A stretch of 64,000 nucleotides of DNA, from contig NC_005042.1 in NCBI RefSeq assembly GCF_000007925.1, positions 558,001 through 622,000 of the forward strand. The letters run 5' to 3'. The translations under genes and the position numbers were made by a program. Origin of the DNA: Prochlorococcus marinus subsp. marinus str. CCMP1375 (GTDB lineage Bacteria > Cyanobacteriota > Cyanobacteriia > PCC-6307 > Cyanobiaceae). Numbering within the stretch: position 1 is the first letter of the stretch; every line of letters begins with the position of its first letter. The notes beneath the pieces are model-generated. The model made no database searches. It was given only the letters and a program-made list of their open reading frames with translations, and was not told where the DNA came from. Shown here in pieces: positions 51,021-59,075 of this stretch.

Positions 51021-51194
51021 ATGGGAGAAGCTAAAAGGCGTAAAGAGCAAGGCTTGGCTCCCAAGACTATAAAGAAAGAATCAAAATCAGATTCCTTAAA
51101 TCTATTTGTTAAATACCCAAGGTTGCCCTATATCCTTGTTAGTATTGGTGTTATATACCTGCTTTTTGATTTGATAAGATACTATAATCGTTAA
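51021..51194 (+). CDS. DUF2839 family small membrane protein
   Basis: ATG 51021 to TAA 51192-51194 gives 57 residues starting MGEAKRRKEQGLAPKTIKKE, the typical beginning of DUF2839 proteins. It ends with one membrane helix (YILVSIGVIYLLFDLI). It is found in cyanobacteria with unknown function. Confidence 0.7.
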   Translation: MGEAKRRKEQGLAPKTIKKESKSDSLNLFVKYPRLPYILVSIGVIYLLFDLIRYYNR

Positions 51195-51520
51195 GAATTA
51201 ATTTTTCTGACAACTGCTTGAGTATATTTATTGTAATTATTTTTTCCTTTTTGGAGAAAGATATTTTTGGGGAAATATTTCGCAATCTAATTTTTTTATG
51301 ATATTTCTTGGTGCAATTAGTTGTTTTGAACTTGCTGGAAAAATCGCAGAAATAATTGCAATAAGGAAGTCTCATATTATAAAAGTATTTTAATATTATT
51401 TTCTAAGTTCATATCATTCTTACGCTCTATTTAGAAACGGGTTTCATGTAAGTTCTAAATTTCACCTTTAGAAGTTTCATTTTTCAGCCAGTAAAAATTC
51501 CTTAGGATTTCATTAGTTGT
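51195..51520. other. Gap without supported gene
   Basis: The minus-strand frame at 51151-51375 is antisense to the DUF2839 gene and has no protein-like pattern. I see nothing else clear in this stretch. Confidence 0.3.
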
Positions 51521-51619
51521 TTAATGTAAATACCAGCTTGGATCTAGAATATCCCTTGTGACGAAATAGATAGCACTTCCAAGAAGGATTGAGAGAGCAA
51601 GAAATTTTAACAAGTTCAT
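51521..51619 (-). CDS. Tiny membrane protein, 32 aa
   Basis: ATG 51619 to TAA encodes MNLLKFLALSILLGSAIYFV, then TRDILDPSWYLH. A single helix with a Tyr/Asp/Trp tail. It starts 3 bases after the stop of the next tiny gene on the same strand (51623-51712), so the two form a mini-operon. Confidence 0.45.
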   Translation of the reverse strand: MNLLKFLALSILLGSAIYFVTRDILDPSWYLH

Positions 51620-51622
51620 CTG

Positions 51623-51712
51623 TTAGACCATCTGAGCTAAAACAAATAAAAATGCTTTTGAAAGGAGCCATCCAATTCCAAGGCAAATTAAAACAGTTTT
51701 GAGTGTGTCCAT
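51623..51712 (-). CDS. Tiny membrane protein, 29 aa
   Basis: ATG 51712 to TAG/TAA at 51623-51625 encodes MDTLKTVLICLGIGWLLSKA, then FLFVLAQMV, which is almost all membrane helix. It is followed by the 32-aa gene 3 bases later. Such pairs can be components of a small membrane complex; no family is matched. Confidence 0.4.
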   Translation of the reverse strand: MDTLKTVLICLGIGWLLSKAFLFVLAQMV

Positions 51713-51840
51713 TATTTAGAGAATGCTTTGAATGGTTATCTGAAGCAATAAGCTTTTAGATTTTAACCAACTAACTTTACTTTTATTGCTACTTAGGGAA
51801 ACAGGATTTAGATTATCTGTTATCTTTCAGCCATAGAGAT

Positions 51841-52272
51841 ATGACAACTCCCCTAGAGTTCAGTGAGGTATATAAACTCCTCAACGCAATCAAACAAGGA
51901 GATAAAAGCAAAAATGAATCGCTGAATTCAATTTTAAGAGAGTATAAAGAAGGGGAGAATGCAGAAAGTTTTTTACATGAGTTAGGGCAAAATTTCTTGT
52001 ATCTAGGTGTCGAGGAATTATTCAAATACACAAATTCCAGTAACTTACAATTTATTGGCCAGTTAACTAAGGAAGAGTGGGACGTACTGGCAAATAACAA
52101 TAACTGTGATTTACCAGTTCACCTTGCAAATACAATGATTAACTATTTAAAGGATAATAAATTTTCAGAAAGATTATCTTTAAAATGGAATAAATCTATT
52201 GGGGAGGTTGAAAAACATGTAATGCCAATGGCAAGGTATATAACAGAAGGTATCATTGATGTATTGGAATAA
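51841..52272 (+). CDS. Hypothetical protein, 143 aa
   Basis: This is a soluble, helical, charged protein (SEVYKLLNAIKQGDKSKNES, then HELGQNFLYLGVEELFKYTN and IGQLTKEEWDVLANNNN). The two-fold pattern of helices with polar turns recalls TPR-like or helical-bundle proteins but is not diagnostic. No family is recognised. Confidence 0.55.
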   Translation: MTTPLEFSEVYKLLNAIKQGDKSKNESLNSILREYKEGENAESFLHELGQNFLYLGVEELFKYTNSSNLQFIGQLTKEEWDVLANNNNCDLPVHLANTMINYLKDNKFSERLSLKWNKSIGEVEKHVMPMARYITEGIIDVLE

Positions 52273-52370
52273 TATAAATATACCATTAACAATATATTTT
52301 TTTGCTATTTAACTATTGTAAAAGTTGTTTTCTAAAAATATAAAACCAATTATATTTACCATTTGAATCA

Positions 52371-53435
52371 TTAGTTTGCCATGCCTAATATCTTATGCAA
52401 ATCAATATAATGAGAGTTTCTTAATGAATTTCTTAGGATAGCTTTTTTATTAAGCCAGCTTGTAAACGAAGTCATAGTTATACCTAGCTCATCAGCAAGC
52501 TCGTGAAGTTCTTGGAGGTTTGCCCCATATCCAGCTCGTTCGATCCAGGAAGCCATTTGAGCAATGTCATGTTCGATGAAATTCATAAGTGTGCGAGGGA
52601 CCATGGAGTAGCGCACCGATTGAGAATCGTACCCTTGTACTTTTTGCCAAGCTTCTGCCATTTCATTTCCAGTCAATTCTGCGCCAGCGAGATTCAGAGC
52701 TTGACCTAAAAATTTCCTTGGCTTTTTAAAAATTGCATTTGCCCAAAGCCCAATATCATCTACTGCAATTGTTTGCCAAACCTTGTCTCCTTTAACAACT
52801 CCAGGAAAACTTTTTTCAGAAATTTTTACGCTAGGAAGATCGCTATCGAAATTTTCGAAATAACTCACAGGCCTCAGAATTGTCGAGAATTCTTTTAATC
52901 CATTAACGAATATATATTCCTCAATACTCCATTTGTTCGAGAAATGACTTGGAGCAGGATCACTCTTTAGTGGATCTTTTGCTTTGCAAACTGAACTGAA
53001 AACAAAGTGTTTTAAACTTCCTTCTTCTATAGTTCTTTTTAAAACATCTACCAAATTTCTTCCTTGCTGTAGTTCATATTCTCGAACTATGCTCCCACGG
53101 CCTAATGCCCAGCCTTTGGTAGGAGTTGTATTGCCAAATACCCCATAAACTCCTGCAAAGCATTTCTCTAAACTTTGCGGTTCTAATAGGTCTCCTTCCA
53201 AGACCTGAACATTTGGCAGCTTGGCCAATTGCTTTGAACCTTGGCTTAAAGGATCACGTGTAATGGCACGAATGCTAAATAAATTACTCTTGGACAAATG
53301 ATTTACGACAGAAACCCCTTGTCGGCTAGTAGCCATTGTTACTGCTATAACAGGCTTTGTTCTTTGTTCTTCAAAGGTGTTTTTGGGAGGAGATTGAATT
53401 TTATAAAGAGCATCGGAATGGAAACGGCAATCCAT
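52371..53435 (-). CDS. NmrA-like NAD(P)-binding protein
   Basis: This is a 354-residue protein. A Rossmann start VIAVTMATSRQGVSVVNHLS (near residue 29) is of the NmrA kind, where GATG-type glycines are replaced by ATSRQG. Then come VQVLEGDLLEPQSLEKCFAG, HFVFSSVCKA and a NmrA-type C-terminal region. NmrA-family members are nucleotide-sensing or reductase-like proteins in stress and regulatory roles. It has no obvious partner nearby. Confidence 0.75.
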   Translation of the reverse strand: MDCRFHSDALYKIQSPPKNTFEEQRTKPVIAVTMATSRQGVSVVNHLSKSNLFSIRAITRDPLSQGSKQLAKLPNVQVLEGDLLEPQSLEKCFAGVYGVFGNTTPTKGWALGRGSIVREYELQQGRNLVDVLKRTIEEGSLKHFVFSSVCKAKDPLKSDPAPSHFSNKWSIEEYIFVNGLKEFSTILRPVSYFENFDSDLPSVKISEKSFPGVVKGDKVWQTIAVDDIGLWANAIFKKPRKFLGQALNLAGAELTGNEMAEAWQKVQGYDSQSVRYSMVPRTLMNFIEHDIAQMASWIERAGYGANLQELHELADELGITMTSFTSWLNKKAILRNSLRNSHYIDLHKILGMAN

Positions 53436-53708
53436 TGCAAAGAAACATCAAGCTATACATGAAGAAATGTAACGCATGAATTTTGAATTCGTGGGCGGTG
53501 GTTTTGAATTAATTCGATAGAAGATCTCAGTGCTTTCAAAAATCGATTTATGTTTTTAAAACCTCATCTCTGTAAAAAAACGCCTCAAGGCCATTAAAAA
53601 TTGAAAGTGCAATAGATAAATAGTTGCATTCTTAATATTTAATGGACTAGTAATGAAACTCCTGCTAATTGTAAACAGTAATATCTAATACCTTTTGGAT
53701 TAATTCAC

Positions 53709-53846
53709 ATGATTAATGACAACATTGCAGAAATTCTCCTAGCAGCAATTCTTGTTTCATCTACTTATGACAAGGATCAGCCAGTAATCAAGTGGGGCGG
53801 ATTGGTAGTTGCAGTTGGAGCTGTGGTTTCAGCTCTATTTGGATAG
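53709..53846 (+). CDS. Small membrane protein, 45 aa
   Basis: ATG 53709 to TAG 53844-53846 encodes MINDNIAEILLAAILVSSTY, then a hydrophilic turn (DKDQPVIKWG) and a second helix (GLVVAVGAVVSALFG). It is probably a two-helix hairpin. It sits upstream of the hairpin cluster at 53.9-54.2 kb. Confidence 0.5.
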   Translation: MINDNIAEILLAAILVSSTYDKDQPVIKWGGLVVAVGAVVSALFG

Positions 53847-53915
53847 ACCTGTCAACTAAATAAGCAGATTTGAGTCGATTTTCTAGAAAGTCCATTAGAT
53901 CAGCTTCTAGAACTA

Positions 53916-53955
53916 TTTGTCCTCAATAGATGCCTAACAATCTATTGAGGACAAA
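53916..53955. other. Perfect 16-bp inverted repeat
   Basis: TTTGTCCTCAATAGAT (53916-53931) and ATCTATTGAGGACAAA (53940-53955) pair perfectly around an 8-base loop. It lies 70 bases after the 45-aa gene and directly before the terminator at 53972. Together they may form one RNA with two hairpins. Confidence 0.75.
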
Positions 53956-53971
53956 ATCTAATAACTCTATT

Positions 53972-54002
53972 GCAAACTACTCAAAGTAGTTTGCTTTTTT
54001 TA
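53972..54002 (+). terminator. Strong intrinsic terminator
   Basis: GCAAACTACT and AGTAGTTTGC form a perfect 10-bp stem with a CAA loop, followed by seven T. This is a textbook Rho-independent terminator for transcripts on the plus strand, ending the 45-aa gene and/or a small RNA. Confidence 0.85.
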
Positions 54003-54106
54003 TGCAAAACTTCTTTATTAGAAATGGACTCTGCCCTTTTAAATGCAGTTAAGTCTCTATATATGACTTCTAGTCAAATACTTTTAAATTAACTGATCTT
54101 TGAAAA

Positions 54107-54196
54107 GCTTTTGCGTGAAGAAGGGGGGCGTATTTCGATGCCCCCCTTGAGTCCAGCTCTTATTGTTTCCTGCAATGAGCTTGGACTCCTTTTTTA
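54107..54196 (+). ncRNA. Candidate small RNA with GC-rich hairpin and terminator
   Basis: AAGGGGGGC and GCCCCCCTT form a 9-bp stem (54121-54148), unusual in such AT-rich DNA. It is followed at once by a long terminator stem (GAGTCC, AGCTC, then GAGCT and GGACTC, 54149-54188) and a run of T. There is no gene in the stretch. The two hairpins suggest a stable short RNA or a leader; the promoter is not identified. Confidence 0.5.
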
Positions 54197-54366
54197 TTAC
54201 TAGCCTTTAAAAAGGTTAAATATCAAGAGTAAAAACACCTGTTTTACCTTTCCTAAAATTTTATGTCATTTCTTTTCTAGATTTTTTTATTTTGGGTGGT
54301 TAACCGCTGATCTTAAATAGTCGGTTTTTTGTTATTGCTTATTCTATTACTAATGAAAATTCAAGA

Positions 54367-54552
54367 ATGACAGGGATTCTTTTTCTACTTTTCAAACCAA
54401 TACTTTTCCTAATGATTAAAAAGTTTTTCAAGAAGCAAATGAAGGCTTGGATAGTTGCTGCTTTGGAATGGCTAGCCCTTCAAACAGATAATGATATAGA
54501 TGATGCAATTGTTAAAAAGGTGAAAGGTGCAATGAAGATAGGAGTTGTCTAA
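54367..54552 (+). CDS. Small membrane protein, 61 aa
   Basis: A hydrophobic start (MTGILFLLFKPILFLMIKKF, basic FKKQ) is followed by a second amphipathic helix (AWIVAALEWLALQTD) and an acidic/basic end. The structure is that of a membrane-associated small protein. No family is recognised. Confidence 0.5.
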   Translation: MTGILFLLFKPILFLMIKKFFKKQMKAWIVAALEWLALQTDNDIDDAIVKKVKGAMKIGVV

Positions 54553-54697
54553 CTTTTGTTTTTGAACAACCTCTGGAATGCCCATACTCAATAAACCCAG
54601 ATTATGACCTGAGAACTCTTTAGACTGATTTAGGTGTTAAGACGGACTTGATTGGTTTTTTCTTTATTGCATATTTTAAGTAATTGCTTTTGCTTCA

Positions 54698-54847
54698 ATG
54701 GCTTCACCAGCTTTCGATGCTTTTATTGATGATTGCTTTGTAGAAAAAGACCCTATTTGCGATTTAAGGAAAGAAGATTCAATTGAATTGGATCTCTATG
54801 CCTCAAAATTGATTACAGAAATGCTTGCTAAATCACAAGAAGACTGA
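54698..54847 (+). CDS. Small acidic protein, 49 aa
   Basis: ATG 54698 to TGA 54845-54847 encodes MASPAFDAFIDDCFVEKDPI, then CDLRKEDSIELDLYASKLIT and an EDQ-rich end. It is strongly acidic and soluble with two Cys. No family is recognised. Confidence 0.45.
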   Translation: MASPAFDAFIDDCFVEKDPICDLRKEDSIELDLYASKLITEMLAKSQED

Positions 54848-54888
54848 GGTAGCTTTGTCGCAGTGCTTTGAAAGCTTTTACTAGTTGT

Positions 54889-55047
54889 TCATCTTTCTTC
54901 TTTCTTGAGAAGAAAAAACAAGCCGCCAATTACTAAAGGGCCTGTAACTGCTGCTAGACCAATCAAGGCTATTAGCTTAAAAGCTTCAAGTCCTTCTATT
55001 GCTGCTTCAGTCCCTAAGAGCATCACAATTAAGAAGAGGCTTTGCAT
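54889..55047 (-). CDS. Small membrane protein, 52 aa
   Basis: ATG 55047 to TGA encodes MQSLFLIVMLLGTEAAIEGL, then LIALIGLAAVTGPLVIGGLF and a basic end (LLKKEER). Two hydrophobic stretches suggest a hairpin in the membrane. The frame is clean and good in composition. Confidence 0.5.
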   Translation of the reverse strand: MQSLFLIVMLLGTEAAIEGLEAFKLIALIGLAAVTGPLVIGGLFFLLKKEER

Positions 55048-55293
55048 ATCTGTTAGCCTCCATTAGTGAAAGCTTAATCTACTTCAGATCTTAATTATCC
55101 TTGTAAGGATGAAGTAATGACATTTATTTTTCTAAGATCAAATACAATAAAGTGCAGTCATTTAAATCAAATACACCTAGCTACTGCATAGATATATTCC
55201 ATTAGAGATCTTGTGAAACAATCATTTGTATATATTTCGTTTTGTTGATAGTGCAACTTATCCTTAGGGAATAGAAGAAATAATCTAGGGGCT

Positions 55294-55473
55294 CTATTTC
55301 TTAAGAAGTTTTTCTAGCTTTTCTTTAGTGTCTTTAAGGGGATCACGATTGATTTTGAAAAGGCCTTCTCTTCTAAGTCCTTTTATGGTTTGAGAAATCC
55401 AATAAGCTTGAAGTAGGAAAAAAATTAATCCAAATACAGCTAAGGGAATAGTCCCTGGAGGTAGATTTTCCAT
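55294..55473 (-). CDS. Small membrane protein, 59 aa
   Basis: ATG 55473 to TAG encodes MENLPPGTIPLAVFGLIFFL, then QAYWISQTIKGLRREGLFKI and a Lys-rich helix (DTKEKLEKLLKK). A single N-terminal helix with a basic cytoplasmic tail. No family is recognised. Confidence 0.5.
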   Translation of the reverse strand: MENLPPGTIPLAVFGLIFFLLQAYWISQTIKGLRREGLFKINRDPLKDTKEKLEKLLKK

Positions 55474-55977
55474 TAGTTGCGGATGGTTTTTAAAGGTGAG
55501 ATTGACAGTGCAGTACTTGTAGAAATTAATAGAACTACCAAAAAAGATCTAGTTTGCTTATTAAAGATGCCACCATTCATTGACTCAGGAGCTAGGATTT
55601 GATGCAATTAGTGATTTTAAGCGATTCGCAAACTTGTTAAAAGATTAAATAAAAAAACATTCAAAGGGGATCCAAAGACTTGTTACTTGCTGAAGCTTTT
55701 CCAATCAATGAAGGTATTTCTAAGAATGAGCCTCTAGGGGAATCTTTACCTGATTAAATCTAGTTTGATTTAATCTAAGGTAGTAGTGCTTGGAAGAACA
55801 ATGGCCAAAAAGTCAGCTATCAATAATACATTTAATATTCTTCATCCTTTCTTATAAAAGCAGGCTATTCCTAAACAGCTAAAGATCTTCTGATCAAAAT
55901 CATTAGATGATCAATCGCATTAGTCTTGGCATTAACCACTGCTTTCGATATAACAGAATTAAGCTGCAAGGTCATTT
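55474..55977. other. Gap with one hairpin
   Basis: A 9-bp perfect inverted repeat GATTAAATC/GATTTAATC with a 6-base loop lies at 55752-55775. No supported gene is seen; the promoter of the mini-Hli gene is expected near the end. Confidence 0.4.
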
Positions 55978-56076
55978 ATGTCCACCTTCGCTCGTATGTC
56001 TAGATCAGAGATTATTCATGGTCGCGCAGCTATGGTCCTCATGTCTGTATTAGTTATCGCGAAAAGTCTTATTTGA
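55978..56076 (+). CDS. Mini high-light-inducible (Hli/ELIP-type) protein, 32 aa
   Basis: ATG 55978 to TGA 56074-56076 encodes 32 residues with the chlorophyll-binding helix signature ExxxGRxAM as EIIHGRAAMVLMSVLV. Hli proteins (about 40-70 residues) bind chlorophyll or carotenoid and protect photosystems from excess light. This one has only the single core helix with a short basic start (MSTFARMSRS). The next gene begins at 56078, so the two are almost certainly co-transcribed. Confidence 0.75.
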   Translation: MSTFARMSRSEIIHGRAAMVLMSVLVIAKSLI

Positions 56077-56077
56077 G

Positions 56078-56473
56078 ATGGCATCTATTAAAAAAGTTTC
56101 TGAGCCATTTGAGGATTTTACAGATGAGCAAATAGCTGATTTAGAGAAATCGATTGGCACTTTGGAGGAGGAATCGGAGAGGATTATTAAAGAAGAGATG
56201 GAGGAAGCGAAAAGGAAAAAAGCTCCAAAATCACCTTTTAAGAGATTAAGAAAATCCCCTTTAGAAATAGTTAATCGATCCTTATTTTTTCTTTTCTTAG
56301 GAAGTTTTCTATTTTCATTCTCTTCTGTTTATACTGCAAGCCGGTGGTGGTTTTTCTGGTATGTAATTAGTGCTTTTTCCTGTATTCTTTATACTCCAAA
56401 CAGGAAAGCTCTTAAAGAATTGCTCGATGCTTGGCCTAATATTGAAGATCTAATAAAGGGACGAAGTCAATAA
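56078..56473 (+). CDS. Membrane protein with acidic N-terminus, 131 aa
   Basis: This is an acidic coiled-coil-like first half (FTDEQIADLEKSIGTLEEES) and a basic linker, followed by two hydrophobic helices in the second half (LFFLFLGSFLFSFSSVYTAS and WWFFWYVISAFSC). It starts 1 base after the mini-Hli stop. A role beside Hli in the thylakoid membrane is conceivable, but only from this position. Confidence 0.5.
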   Translation: MASIKKVSEPFEDFTDEQIADLEKSIGTLEEESERIIKEEMEEAKRKKAPKSPFKRLRKSPLEIVNRSLFFLFLGSFLFSFSSVYTASRWWFFWYVISAFSCILYTPNRKALKELLDAWPNIEDLIKGRSQ

Positions 56474-56553
56474 TCATTCGTTAGAAAAGTTATACGCAAA
56501 AAGGCATGTTGCTACTAAAGCTGCTTAAATAAAGCATTACTGCAAAGATTCAG

Positions 56554-56826
56554 ATGCTAGAAAAAATATTTAAAGCTGTATCAGTGACTTTTTTAGCTGT
56601 TTTTGTTATCTCTTCGATCTTATTTTCAGGATTGACTAAAGTTGAAGCTCTTTCTTCAGAGGCCAACGGAGACAACCCTCTTAAAATTGTCATTGAACAA
56701 ACTGGGGATCAACAAAATAATGAAAAATCCCTTGATCAAAGAAAAATGGAACGAGTACCAGACCTAGGGGATGATCAAGTTTTTCCATTTGTCGCAGGCT
56801 TAGATTCCTATGAAGTTATGAGATAG
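56554..56826 (+). CDS. Exported small protein, 90 aa
   Basis: An N-terminal hydrophobic segment (VSVTFLAVFVISSILFSGLT), perhaps a signal, is followed by an Asn/Asp/Gln-rich polar mature part (QTGDQQNNEKSLDQRKMERV) ending in FVAGLDSYEVMR. No family is recognised. Confidence 0.5.
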   Translation: MLEKIFKAVSVTFLAVFVISSILFSGLTKVEALSSEANGDNPLKIVIEQTGDQQNNEKSLDQRKMERVPDLGDDQVFPFVAGLDSYEVMR

Positions 56827-57013
56827 AACTTAAAAGATAGAAAATACTAGAGTTCGTAAACCAGATTAAGTTTCAGATGTAGCGGTTCATATAAGCGTTC
56901 CATGCGATATGAAGAATTCAATATTTCACTCATAGACTTTTCTAAAGCAACACCTATTTCTTCTGTTGGAAAATTTACTAGGCTTTAAAGAGTAAATGAA
57001 TTGGGGTTTCTAA

Positions 57014-57160
57014 ATGGATTGGGAGGCTGCTAAAAAGCATTGCATTAATAGGAATTGGCAATGGTCATTAGATTTAATTAACCAGGCTGAAAAGGAAATG
57101 ATTGCGTTGCAAGAAAAAGTTAGAAAACTTGAAGCCAAAAATGAGCCCTCAGATTTGTAA
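57014..57160 (+). CDS. Small coiled-coil protein, 48 aa
   Basis: ATG 57014 to TAA 57158-57160 encodes MDWEAAKKHCINRNWQWSLD, then NQAEKEMIALQEKVRKLEAK and an acidic end. A helix with heptad-like spacing suggests a small coiled coil. No family is recognised. Confidence 0.45.
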   Translation: MDWEAAKKHCINRNWQWSLDLINQAEKEMIALQEKVRKLEAKNEPSDL

Positions 57161-57239
57161 AAACCCTGAAACAAGTTATGCAGATAATTAAAGAGAACAA
57201 AAAGAGCTGTAAAGTAAACAAAATGCTTCTTTGGATAAA

Positions 57240-57425
57240 ATGAAGAAATCAAGCATGCAAAAGAATTTACTTCAAAAAAGTGGGAAATGGGGCGTAACCC
57301 TTGGTGCTATTTGGCTGGGAATTCATATTGCTGTTCCTTTGGCTTTATTACGAATCCCCGCTTTTCAGAAATACTTAATTGCATTTCAAAATAAGCTTCC
57401 TTTCTCTATTCCTGGAGTTGGTTAA
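57240..57425 (+). CDS. Small membrane protein, paralogue of 45118-45303
   Basis: The start ATG 57240 gives 61 residues. The core GKWGVTLGAIWLGIHIAVPL, then ALLRIPAFQKYLIAFQNKLP and PGVG at the end, matches the protein at 45118-45303. The shared LALLRIP, QKYLI and KLPF segments show a true family. The function is unknown. Confidence 0.6.
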   Translation: MKKSSMQKNLLQKSGKWGVTLGAIWLGIHIAVPLALLRIPAFQKYLIAFQNKLPFSIPGVG

Positions 57426-57717
57426 ATAAGAATAGAGGGTTAACTCTTCTGGAATATTATTAACTATCTATAAAAGTTTGACCAGAAATAAAACTCTAAT
57501 CAGTATTTATATTAATTAAATCCATACGTGCAGAATAACTTAGATTTTTACAACGATGATTCCAAAATAATGTGTAGAGCAAATATTACTCAGCTTTAGA
57601 GTTAGTTAGGAAGACTTTACTCTATAGACATATTTTTTGGTTAGTAATATAATTTGAAATACATAAAATCATTTTAATTTATAATAGCAATTGATAAAAA
57701 ATAAACTTCGCCTAAAA

Positions 57718-58089
57718 TCAAGCAACTTCTTTATCATTAGCGGAGCTATTCTCTTCAGATAGACTCATTACTGGGGCAATATTCTTCTGCTGCTGTTCTT
57801 TTAAACTTTGAAATTTCATCTCCAATTCCTTCATGTATTTCTTAGTATCTTCCAATTCCTTAATTTCATCACCTCTTAATTTATTACTCCAACTATCAAA
57901 AAACCATGCAATACAAGCTCCAACTCCAGCTGAAATAATCACTAGGGATGCAATAGGGAAAGAAACTGATAAACCTGGAATGATATTTATAGTCGTTGAA
58001 GCAGTATTTTCCAGAGTGAAATAAGCTGTTAAAAGGGCAAGTGCAAATATCAAAGCAAAGTTGAATACTTTAAGAGTTGTTTGTTGCAT
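57718..58089 (-). CDS. LapA (DUF1049)-like membrane protein
   Basis: This is a 123-residue protein. Two helices, one early (FNFALIFALALLTAYFTLEN) and one at about 46-65 (IASLVIISAGVGACIAWFFD), separated by a short loop, are the LapA/DUF1049 layout. A coiled-coil tail follows (ELEDTKKYMKELEMKFQSLK). LapA proteins are inner-membrane proteins linked in enterics to LPS assembly control; in cyanobacteria the role is unclear. Confidence 0.65.
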   Translation of the reverse strand: MQQTTLKVFNFALIFALALLTAYFTLENTASTTINIIPGLSVSFPIASLVIISAGVGACIAWFFDSWSNKLRGDEIKELEDTKKYMKELEMKFQSLKEQQQKNIAPVMSLSEENSSANDKEVA

Positions 58090-58315
58090 TGAAACAATAG
58101 AATTAATAAAAGGTGGTCAGTAGGACCTATGTAAATGAGGACAATTTAATTGTTTGTCCTTGGACTACAAATGCTTTCTAATTGATGAAGTGAATTTTGC
58201 CATCGGTGTTTTCACCTGTGTTTACGTTTGCATCTTCTACTAAGACATGCGCTTAAGCTATTACTTCCTGCCCAGCTTTTTATAAAGTAGCTTAGGAGTG
58301 GATATTGTAATAAAA

Positions 58316-58528
58316 ATGGTCAAGAGCTTCAAATTGATGGACGCTTCTTTTTTCAAGGCTCTTGAGTTAGCTGATGCCTCTAGGACTACTTCATTAGTTG
58401 TTTGGTCAATGTTGATTTTTCTTGCGGTCCTTTTAATTGGATTAAGTATTGCGTTAGTAACACAAATCAAATCACGGGTGAAGAAGTATGAGTCTCCATC
58501 TAAAAAAGAAGGCCCTAAAGGGTTTTAA
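58316..58528 (+). CDS. Single-helix membrane protein, 70 aa
   Basis: ATG 58316 was chosen over GTG 58298. The product starts MVKSFKLMDASFFKALELAD and has one helix (SLVVWSMLIFLAVLLIGLSI), followed by a basic tail (QIKSRVKKYESPSKKEGPKG). No family is recognised. Confidence 0.5.
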   Translation: MVKSFKLMDASFFKALELADASRTTSLVVWSMLIFLAVLLIGLSIALVTQIKSRVKKYESPSKKEGPKGF

Positions 58529-58558
58529 AGGAATTATTTAGACCTATCATAAATCCAA

Positions 58559-58747
58559 TTAAAGCCCTCCTTGGTTGATTACATTAATAGCTATAGGGGT
58601 TATACATATTCCCGCAATTAGAAAAGCCAATGCTATTTGAAAAATCGGCAAGATATTTTCTGGCTTCATTGGTTTTACAGCCTCTTTGCTTTTTTCTGTG
58701 CCTTCACTGCTGAAAACTTTTGTTAAAAGCTTATCTTTGAGTGCCAT
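58559..58747 (-). CDS. Small membrane protein, 62 aa
   Basis: A basic start (MALKDKLLTKVFSSEGTEKS) and one C-terminal helix (FQIALAFLIAGICITPIAIN) end in QGGL. It is convergent with the previous gene. The role is unknown. Confidence 0.5.
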   Translation of the reverse strand: MALKDKLLTKVFSSEGTEKSKEAVKPMKPENILPIFQIALAFLIAGICITPIAINVINQGGL

Positions 58748-59075
58748 CTAATTAATTTCATCAACTAAACAAACAATATCGCATTAAGTAAGTCCTGCCT
58801 TAATTCGTTATAAGTATCTTTCCTTGTGCTCTTAACATCGCTGTGCCGTACTACCCAGTCATTTGAATGACTTTTTCAGATTGTTTGGATTTGATTTGAT
58901 ATAGAACAAAAATTGACTTTTATTAAGAATAAACAAGTGAAACCTTAGTTATGAAAATCAATTAATATTGATCAAGAAAGAAATATTTGAAGAATAGACT
59001 TATTAAACTCTCTATTCCTTTAACTATTTTAATAATAATTAAGGTGGTATTAATTTTTTTAATAACAAAGCAAAA
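58748..59075. other. AT-rich gap
   Basis: The stretch is very AT-rich and carries no supported gene; it should hold the divergent promoters of the 62-aa and 212-aa genes. Confidence 0.3.

Noticed and set aside
51151-51375. 74-aa minus-strand frame
   Set aside because: It is antisense to the DUF2839 gene and has a basic low-complexity translation.
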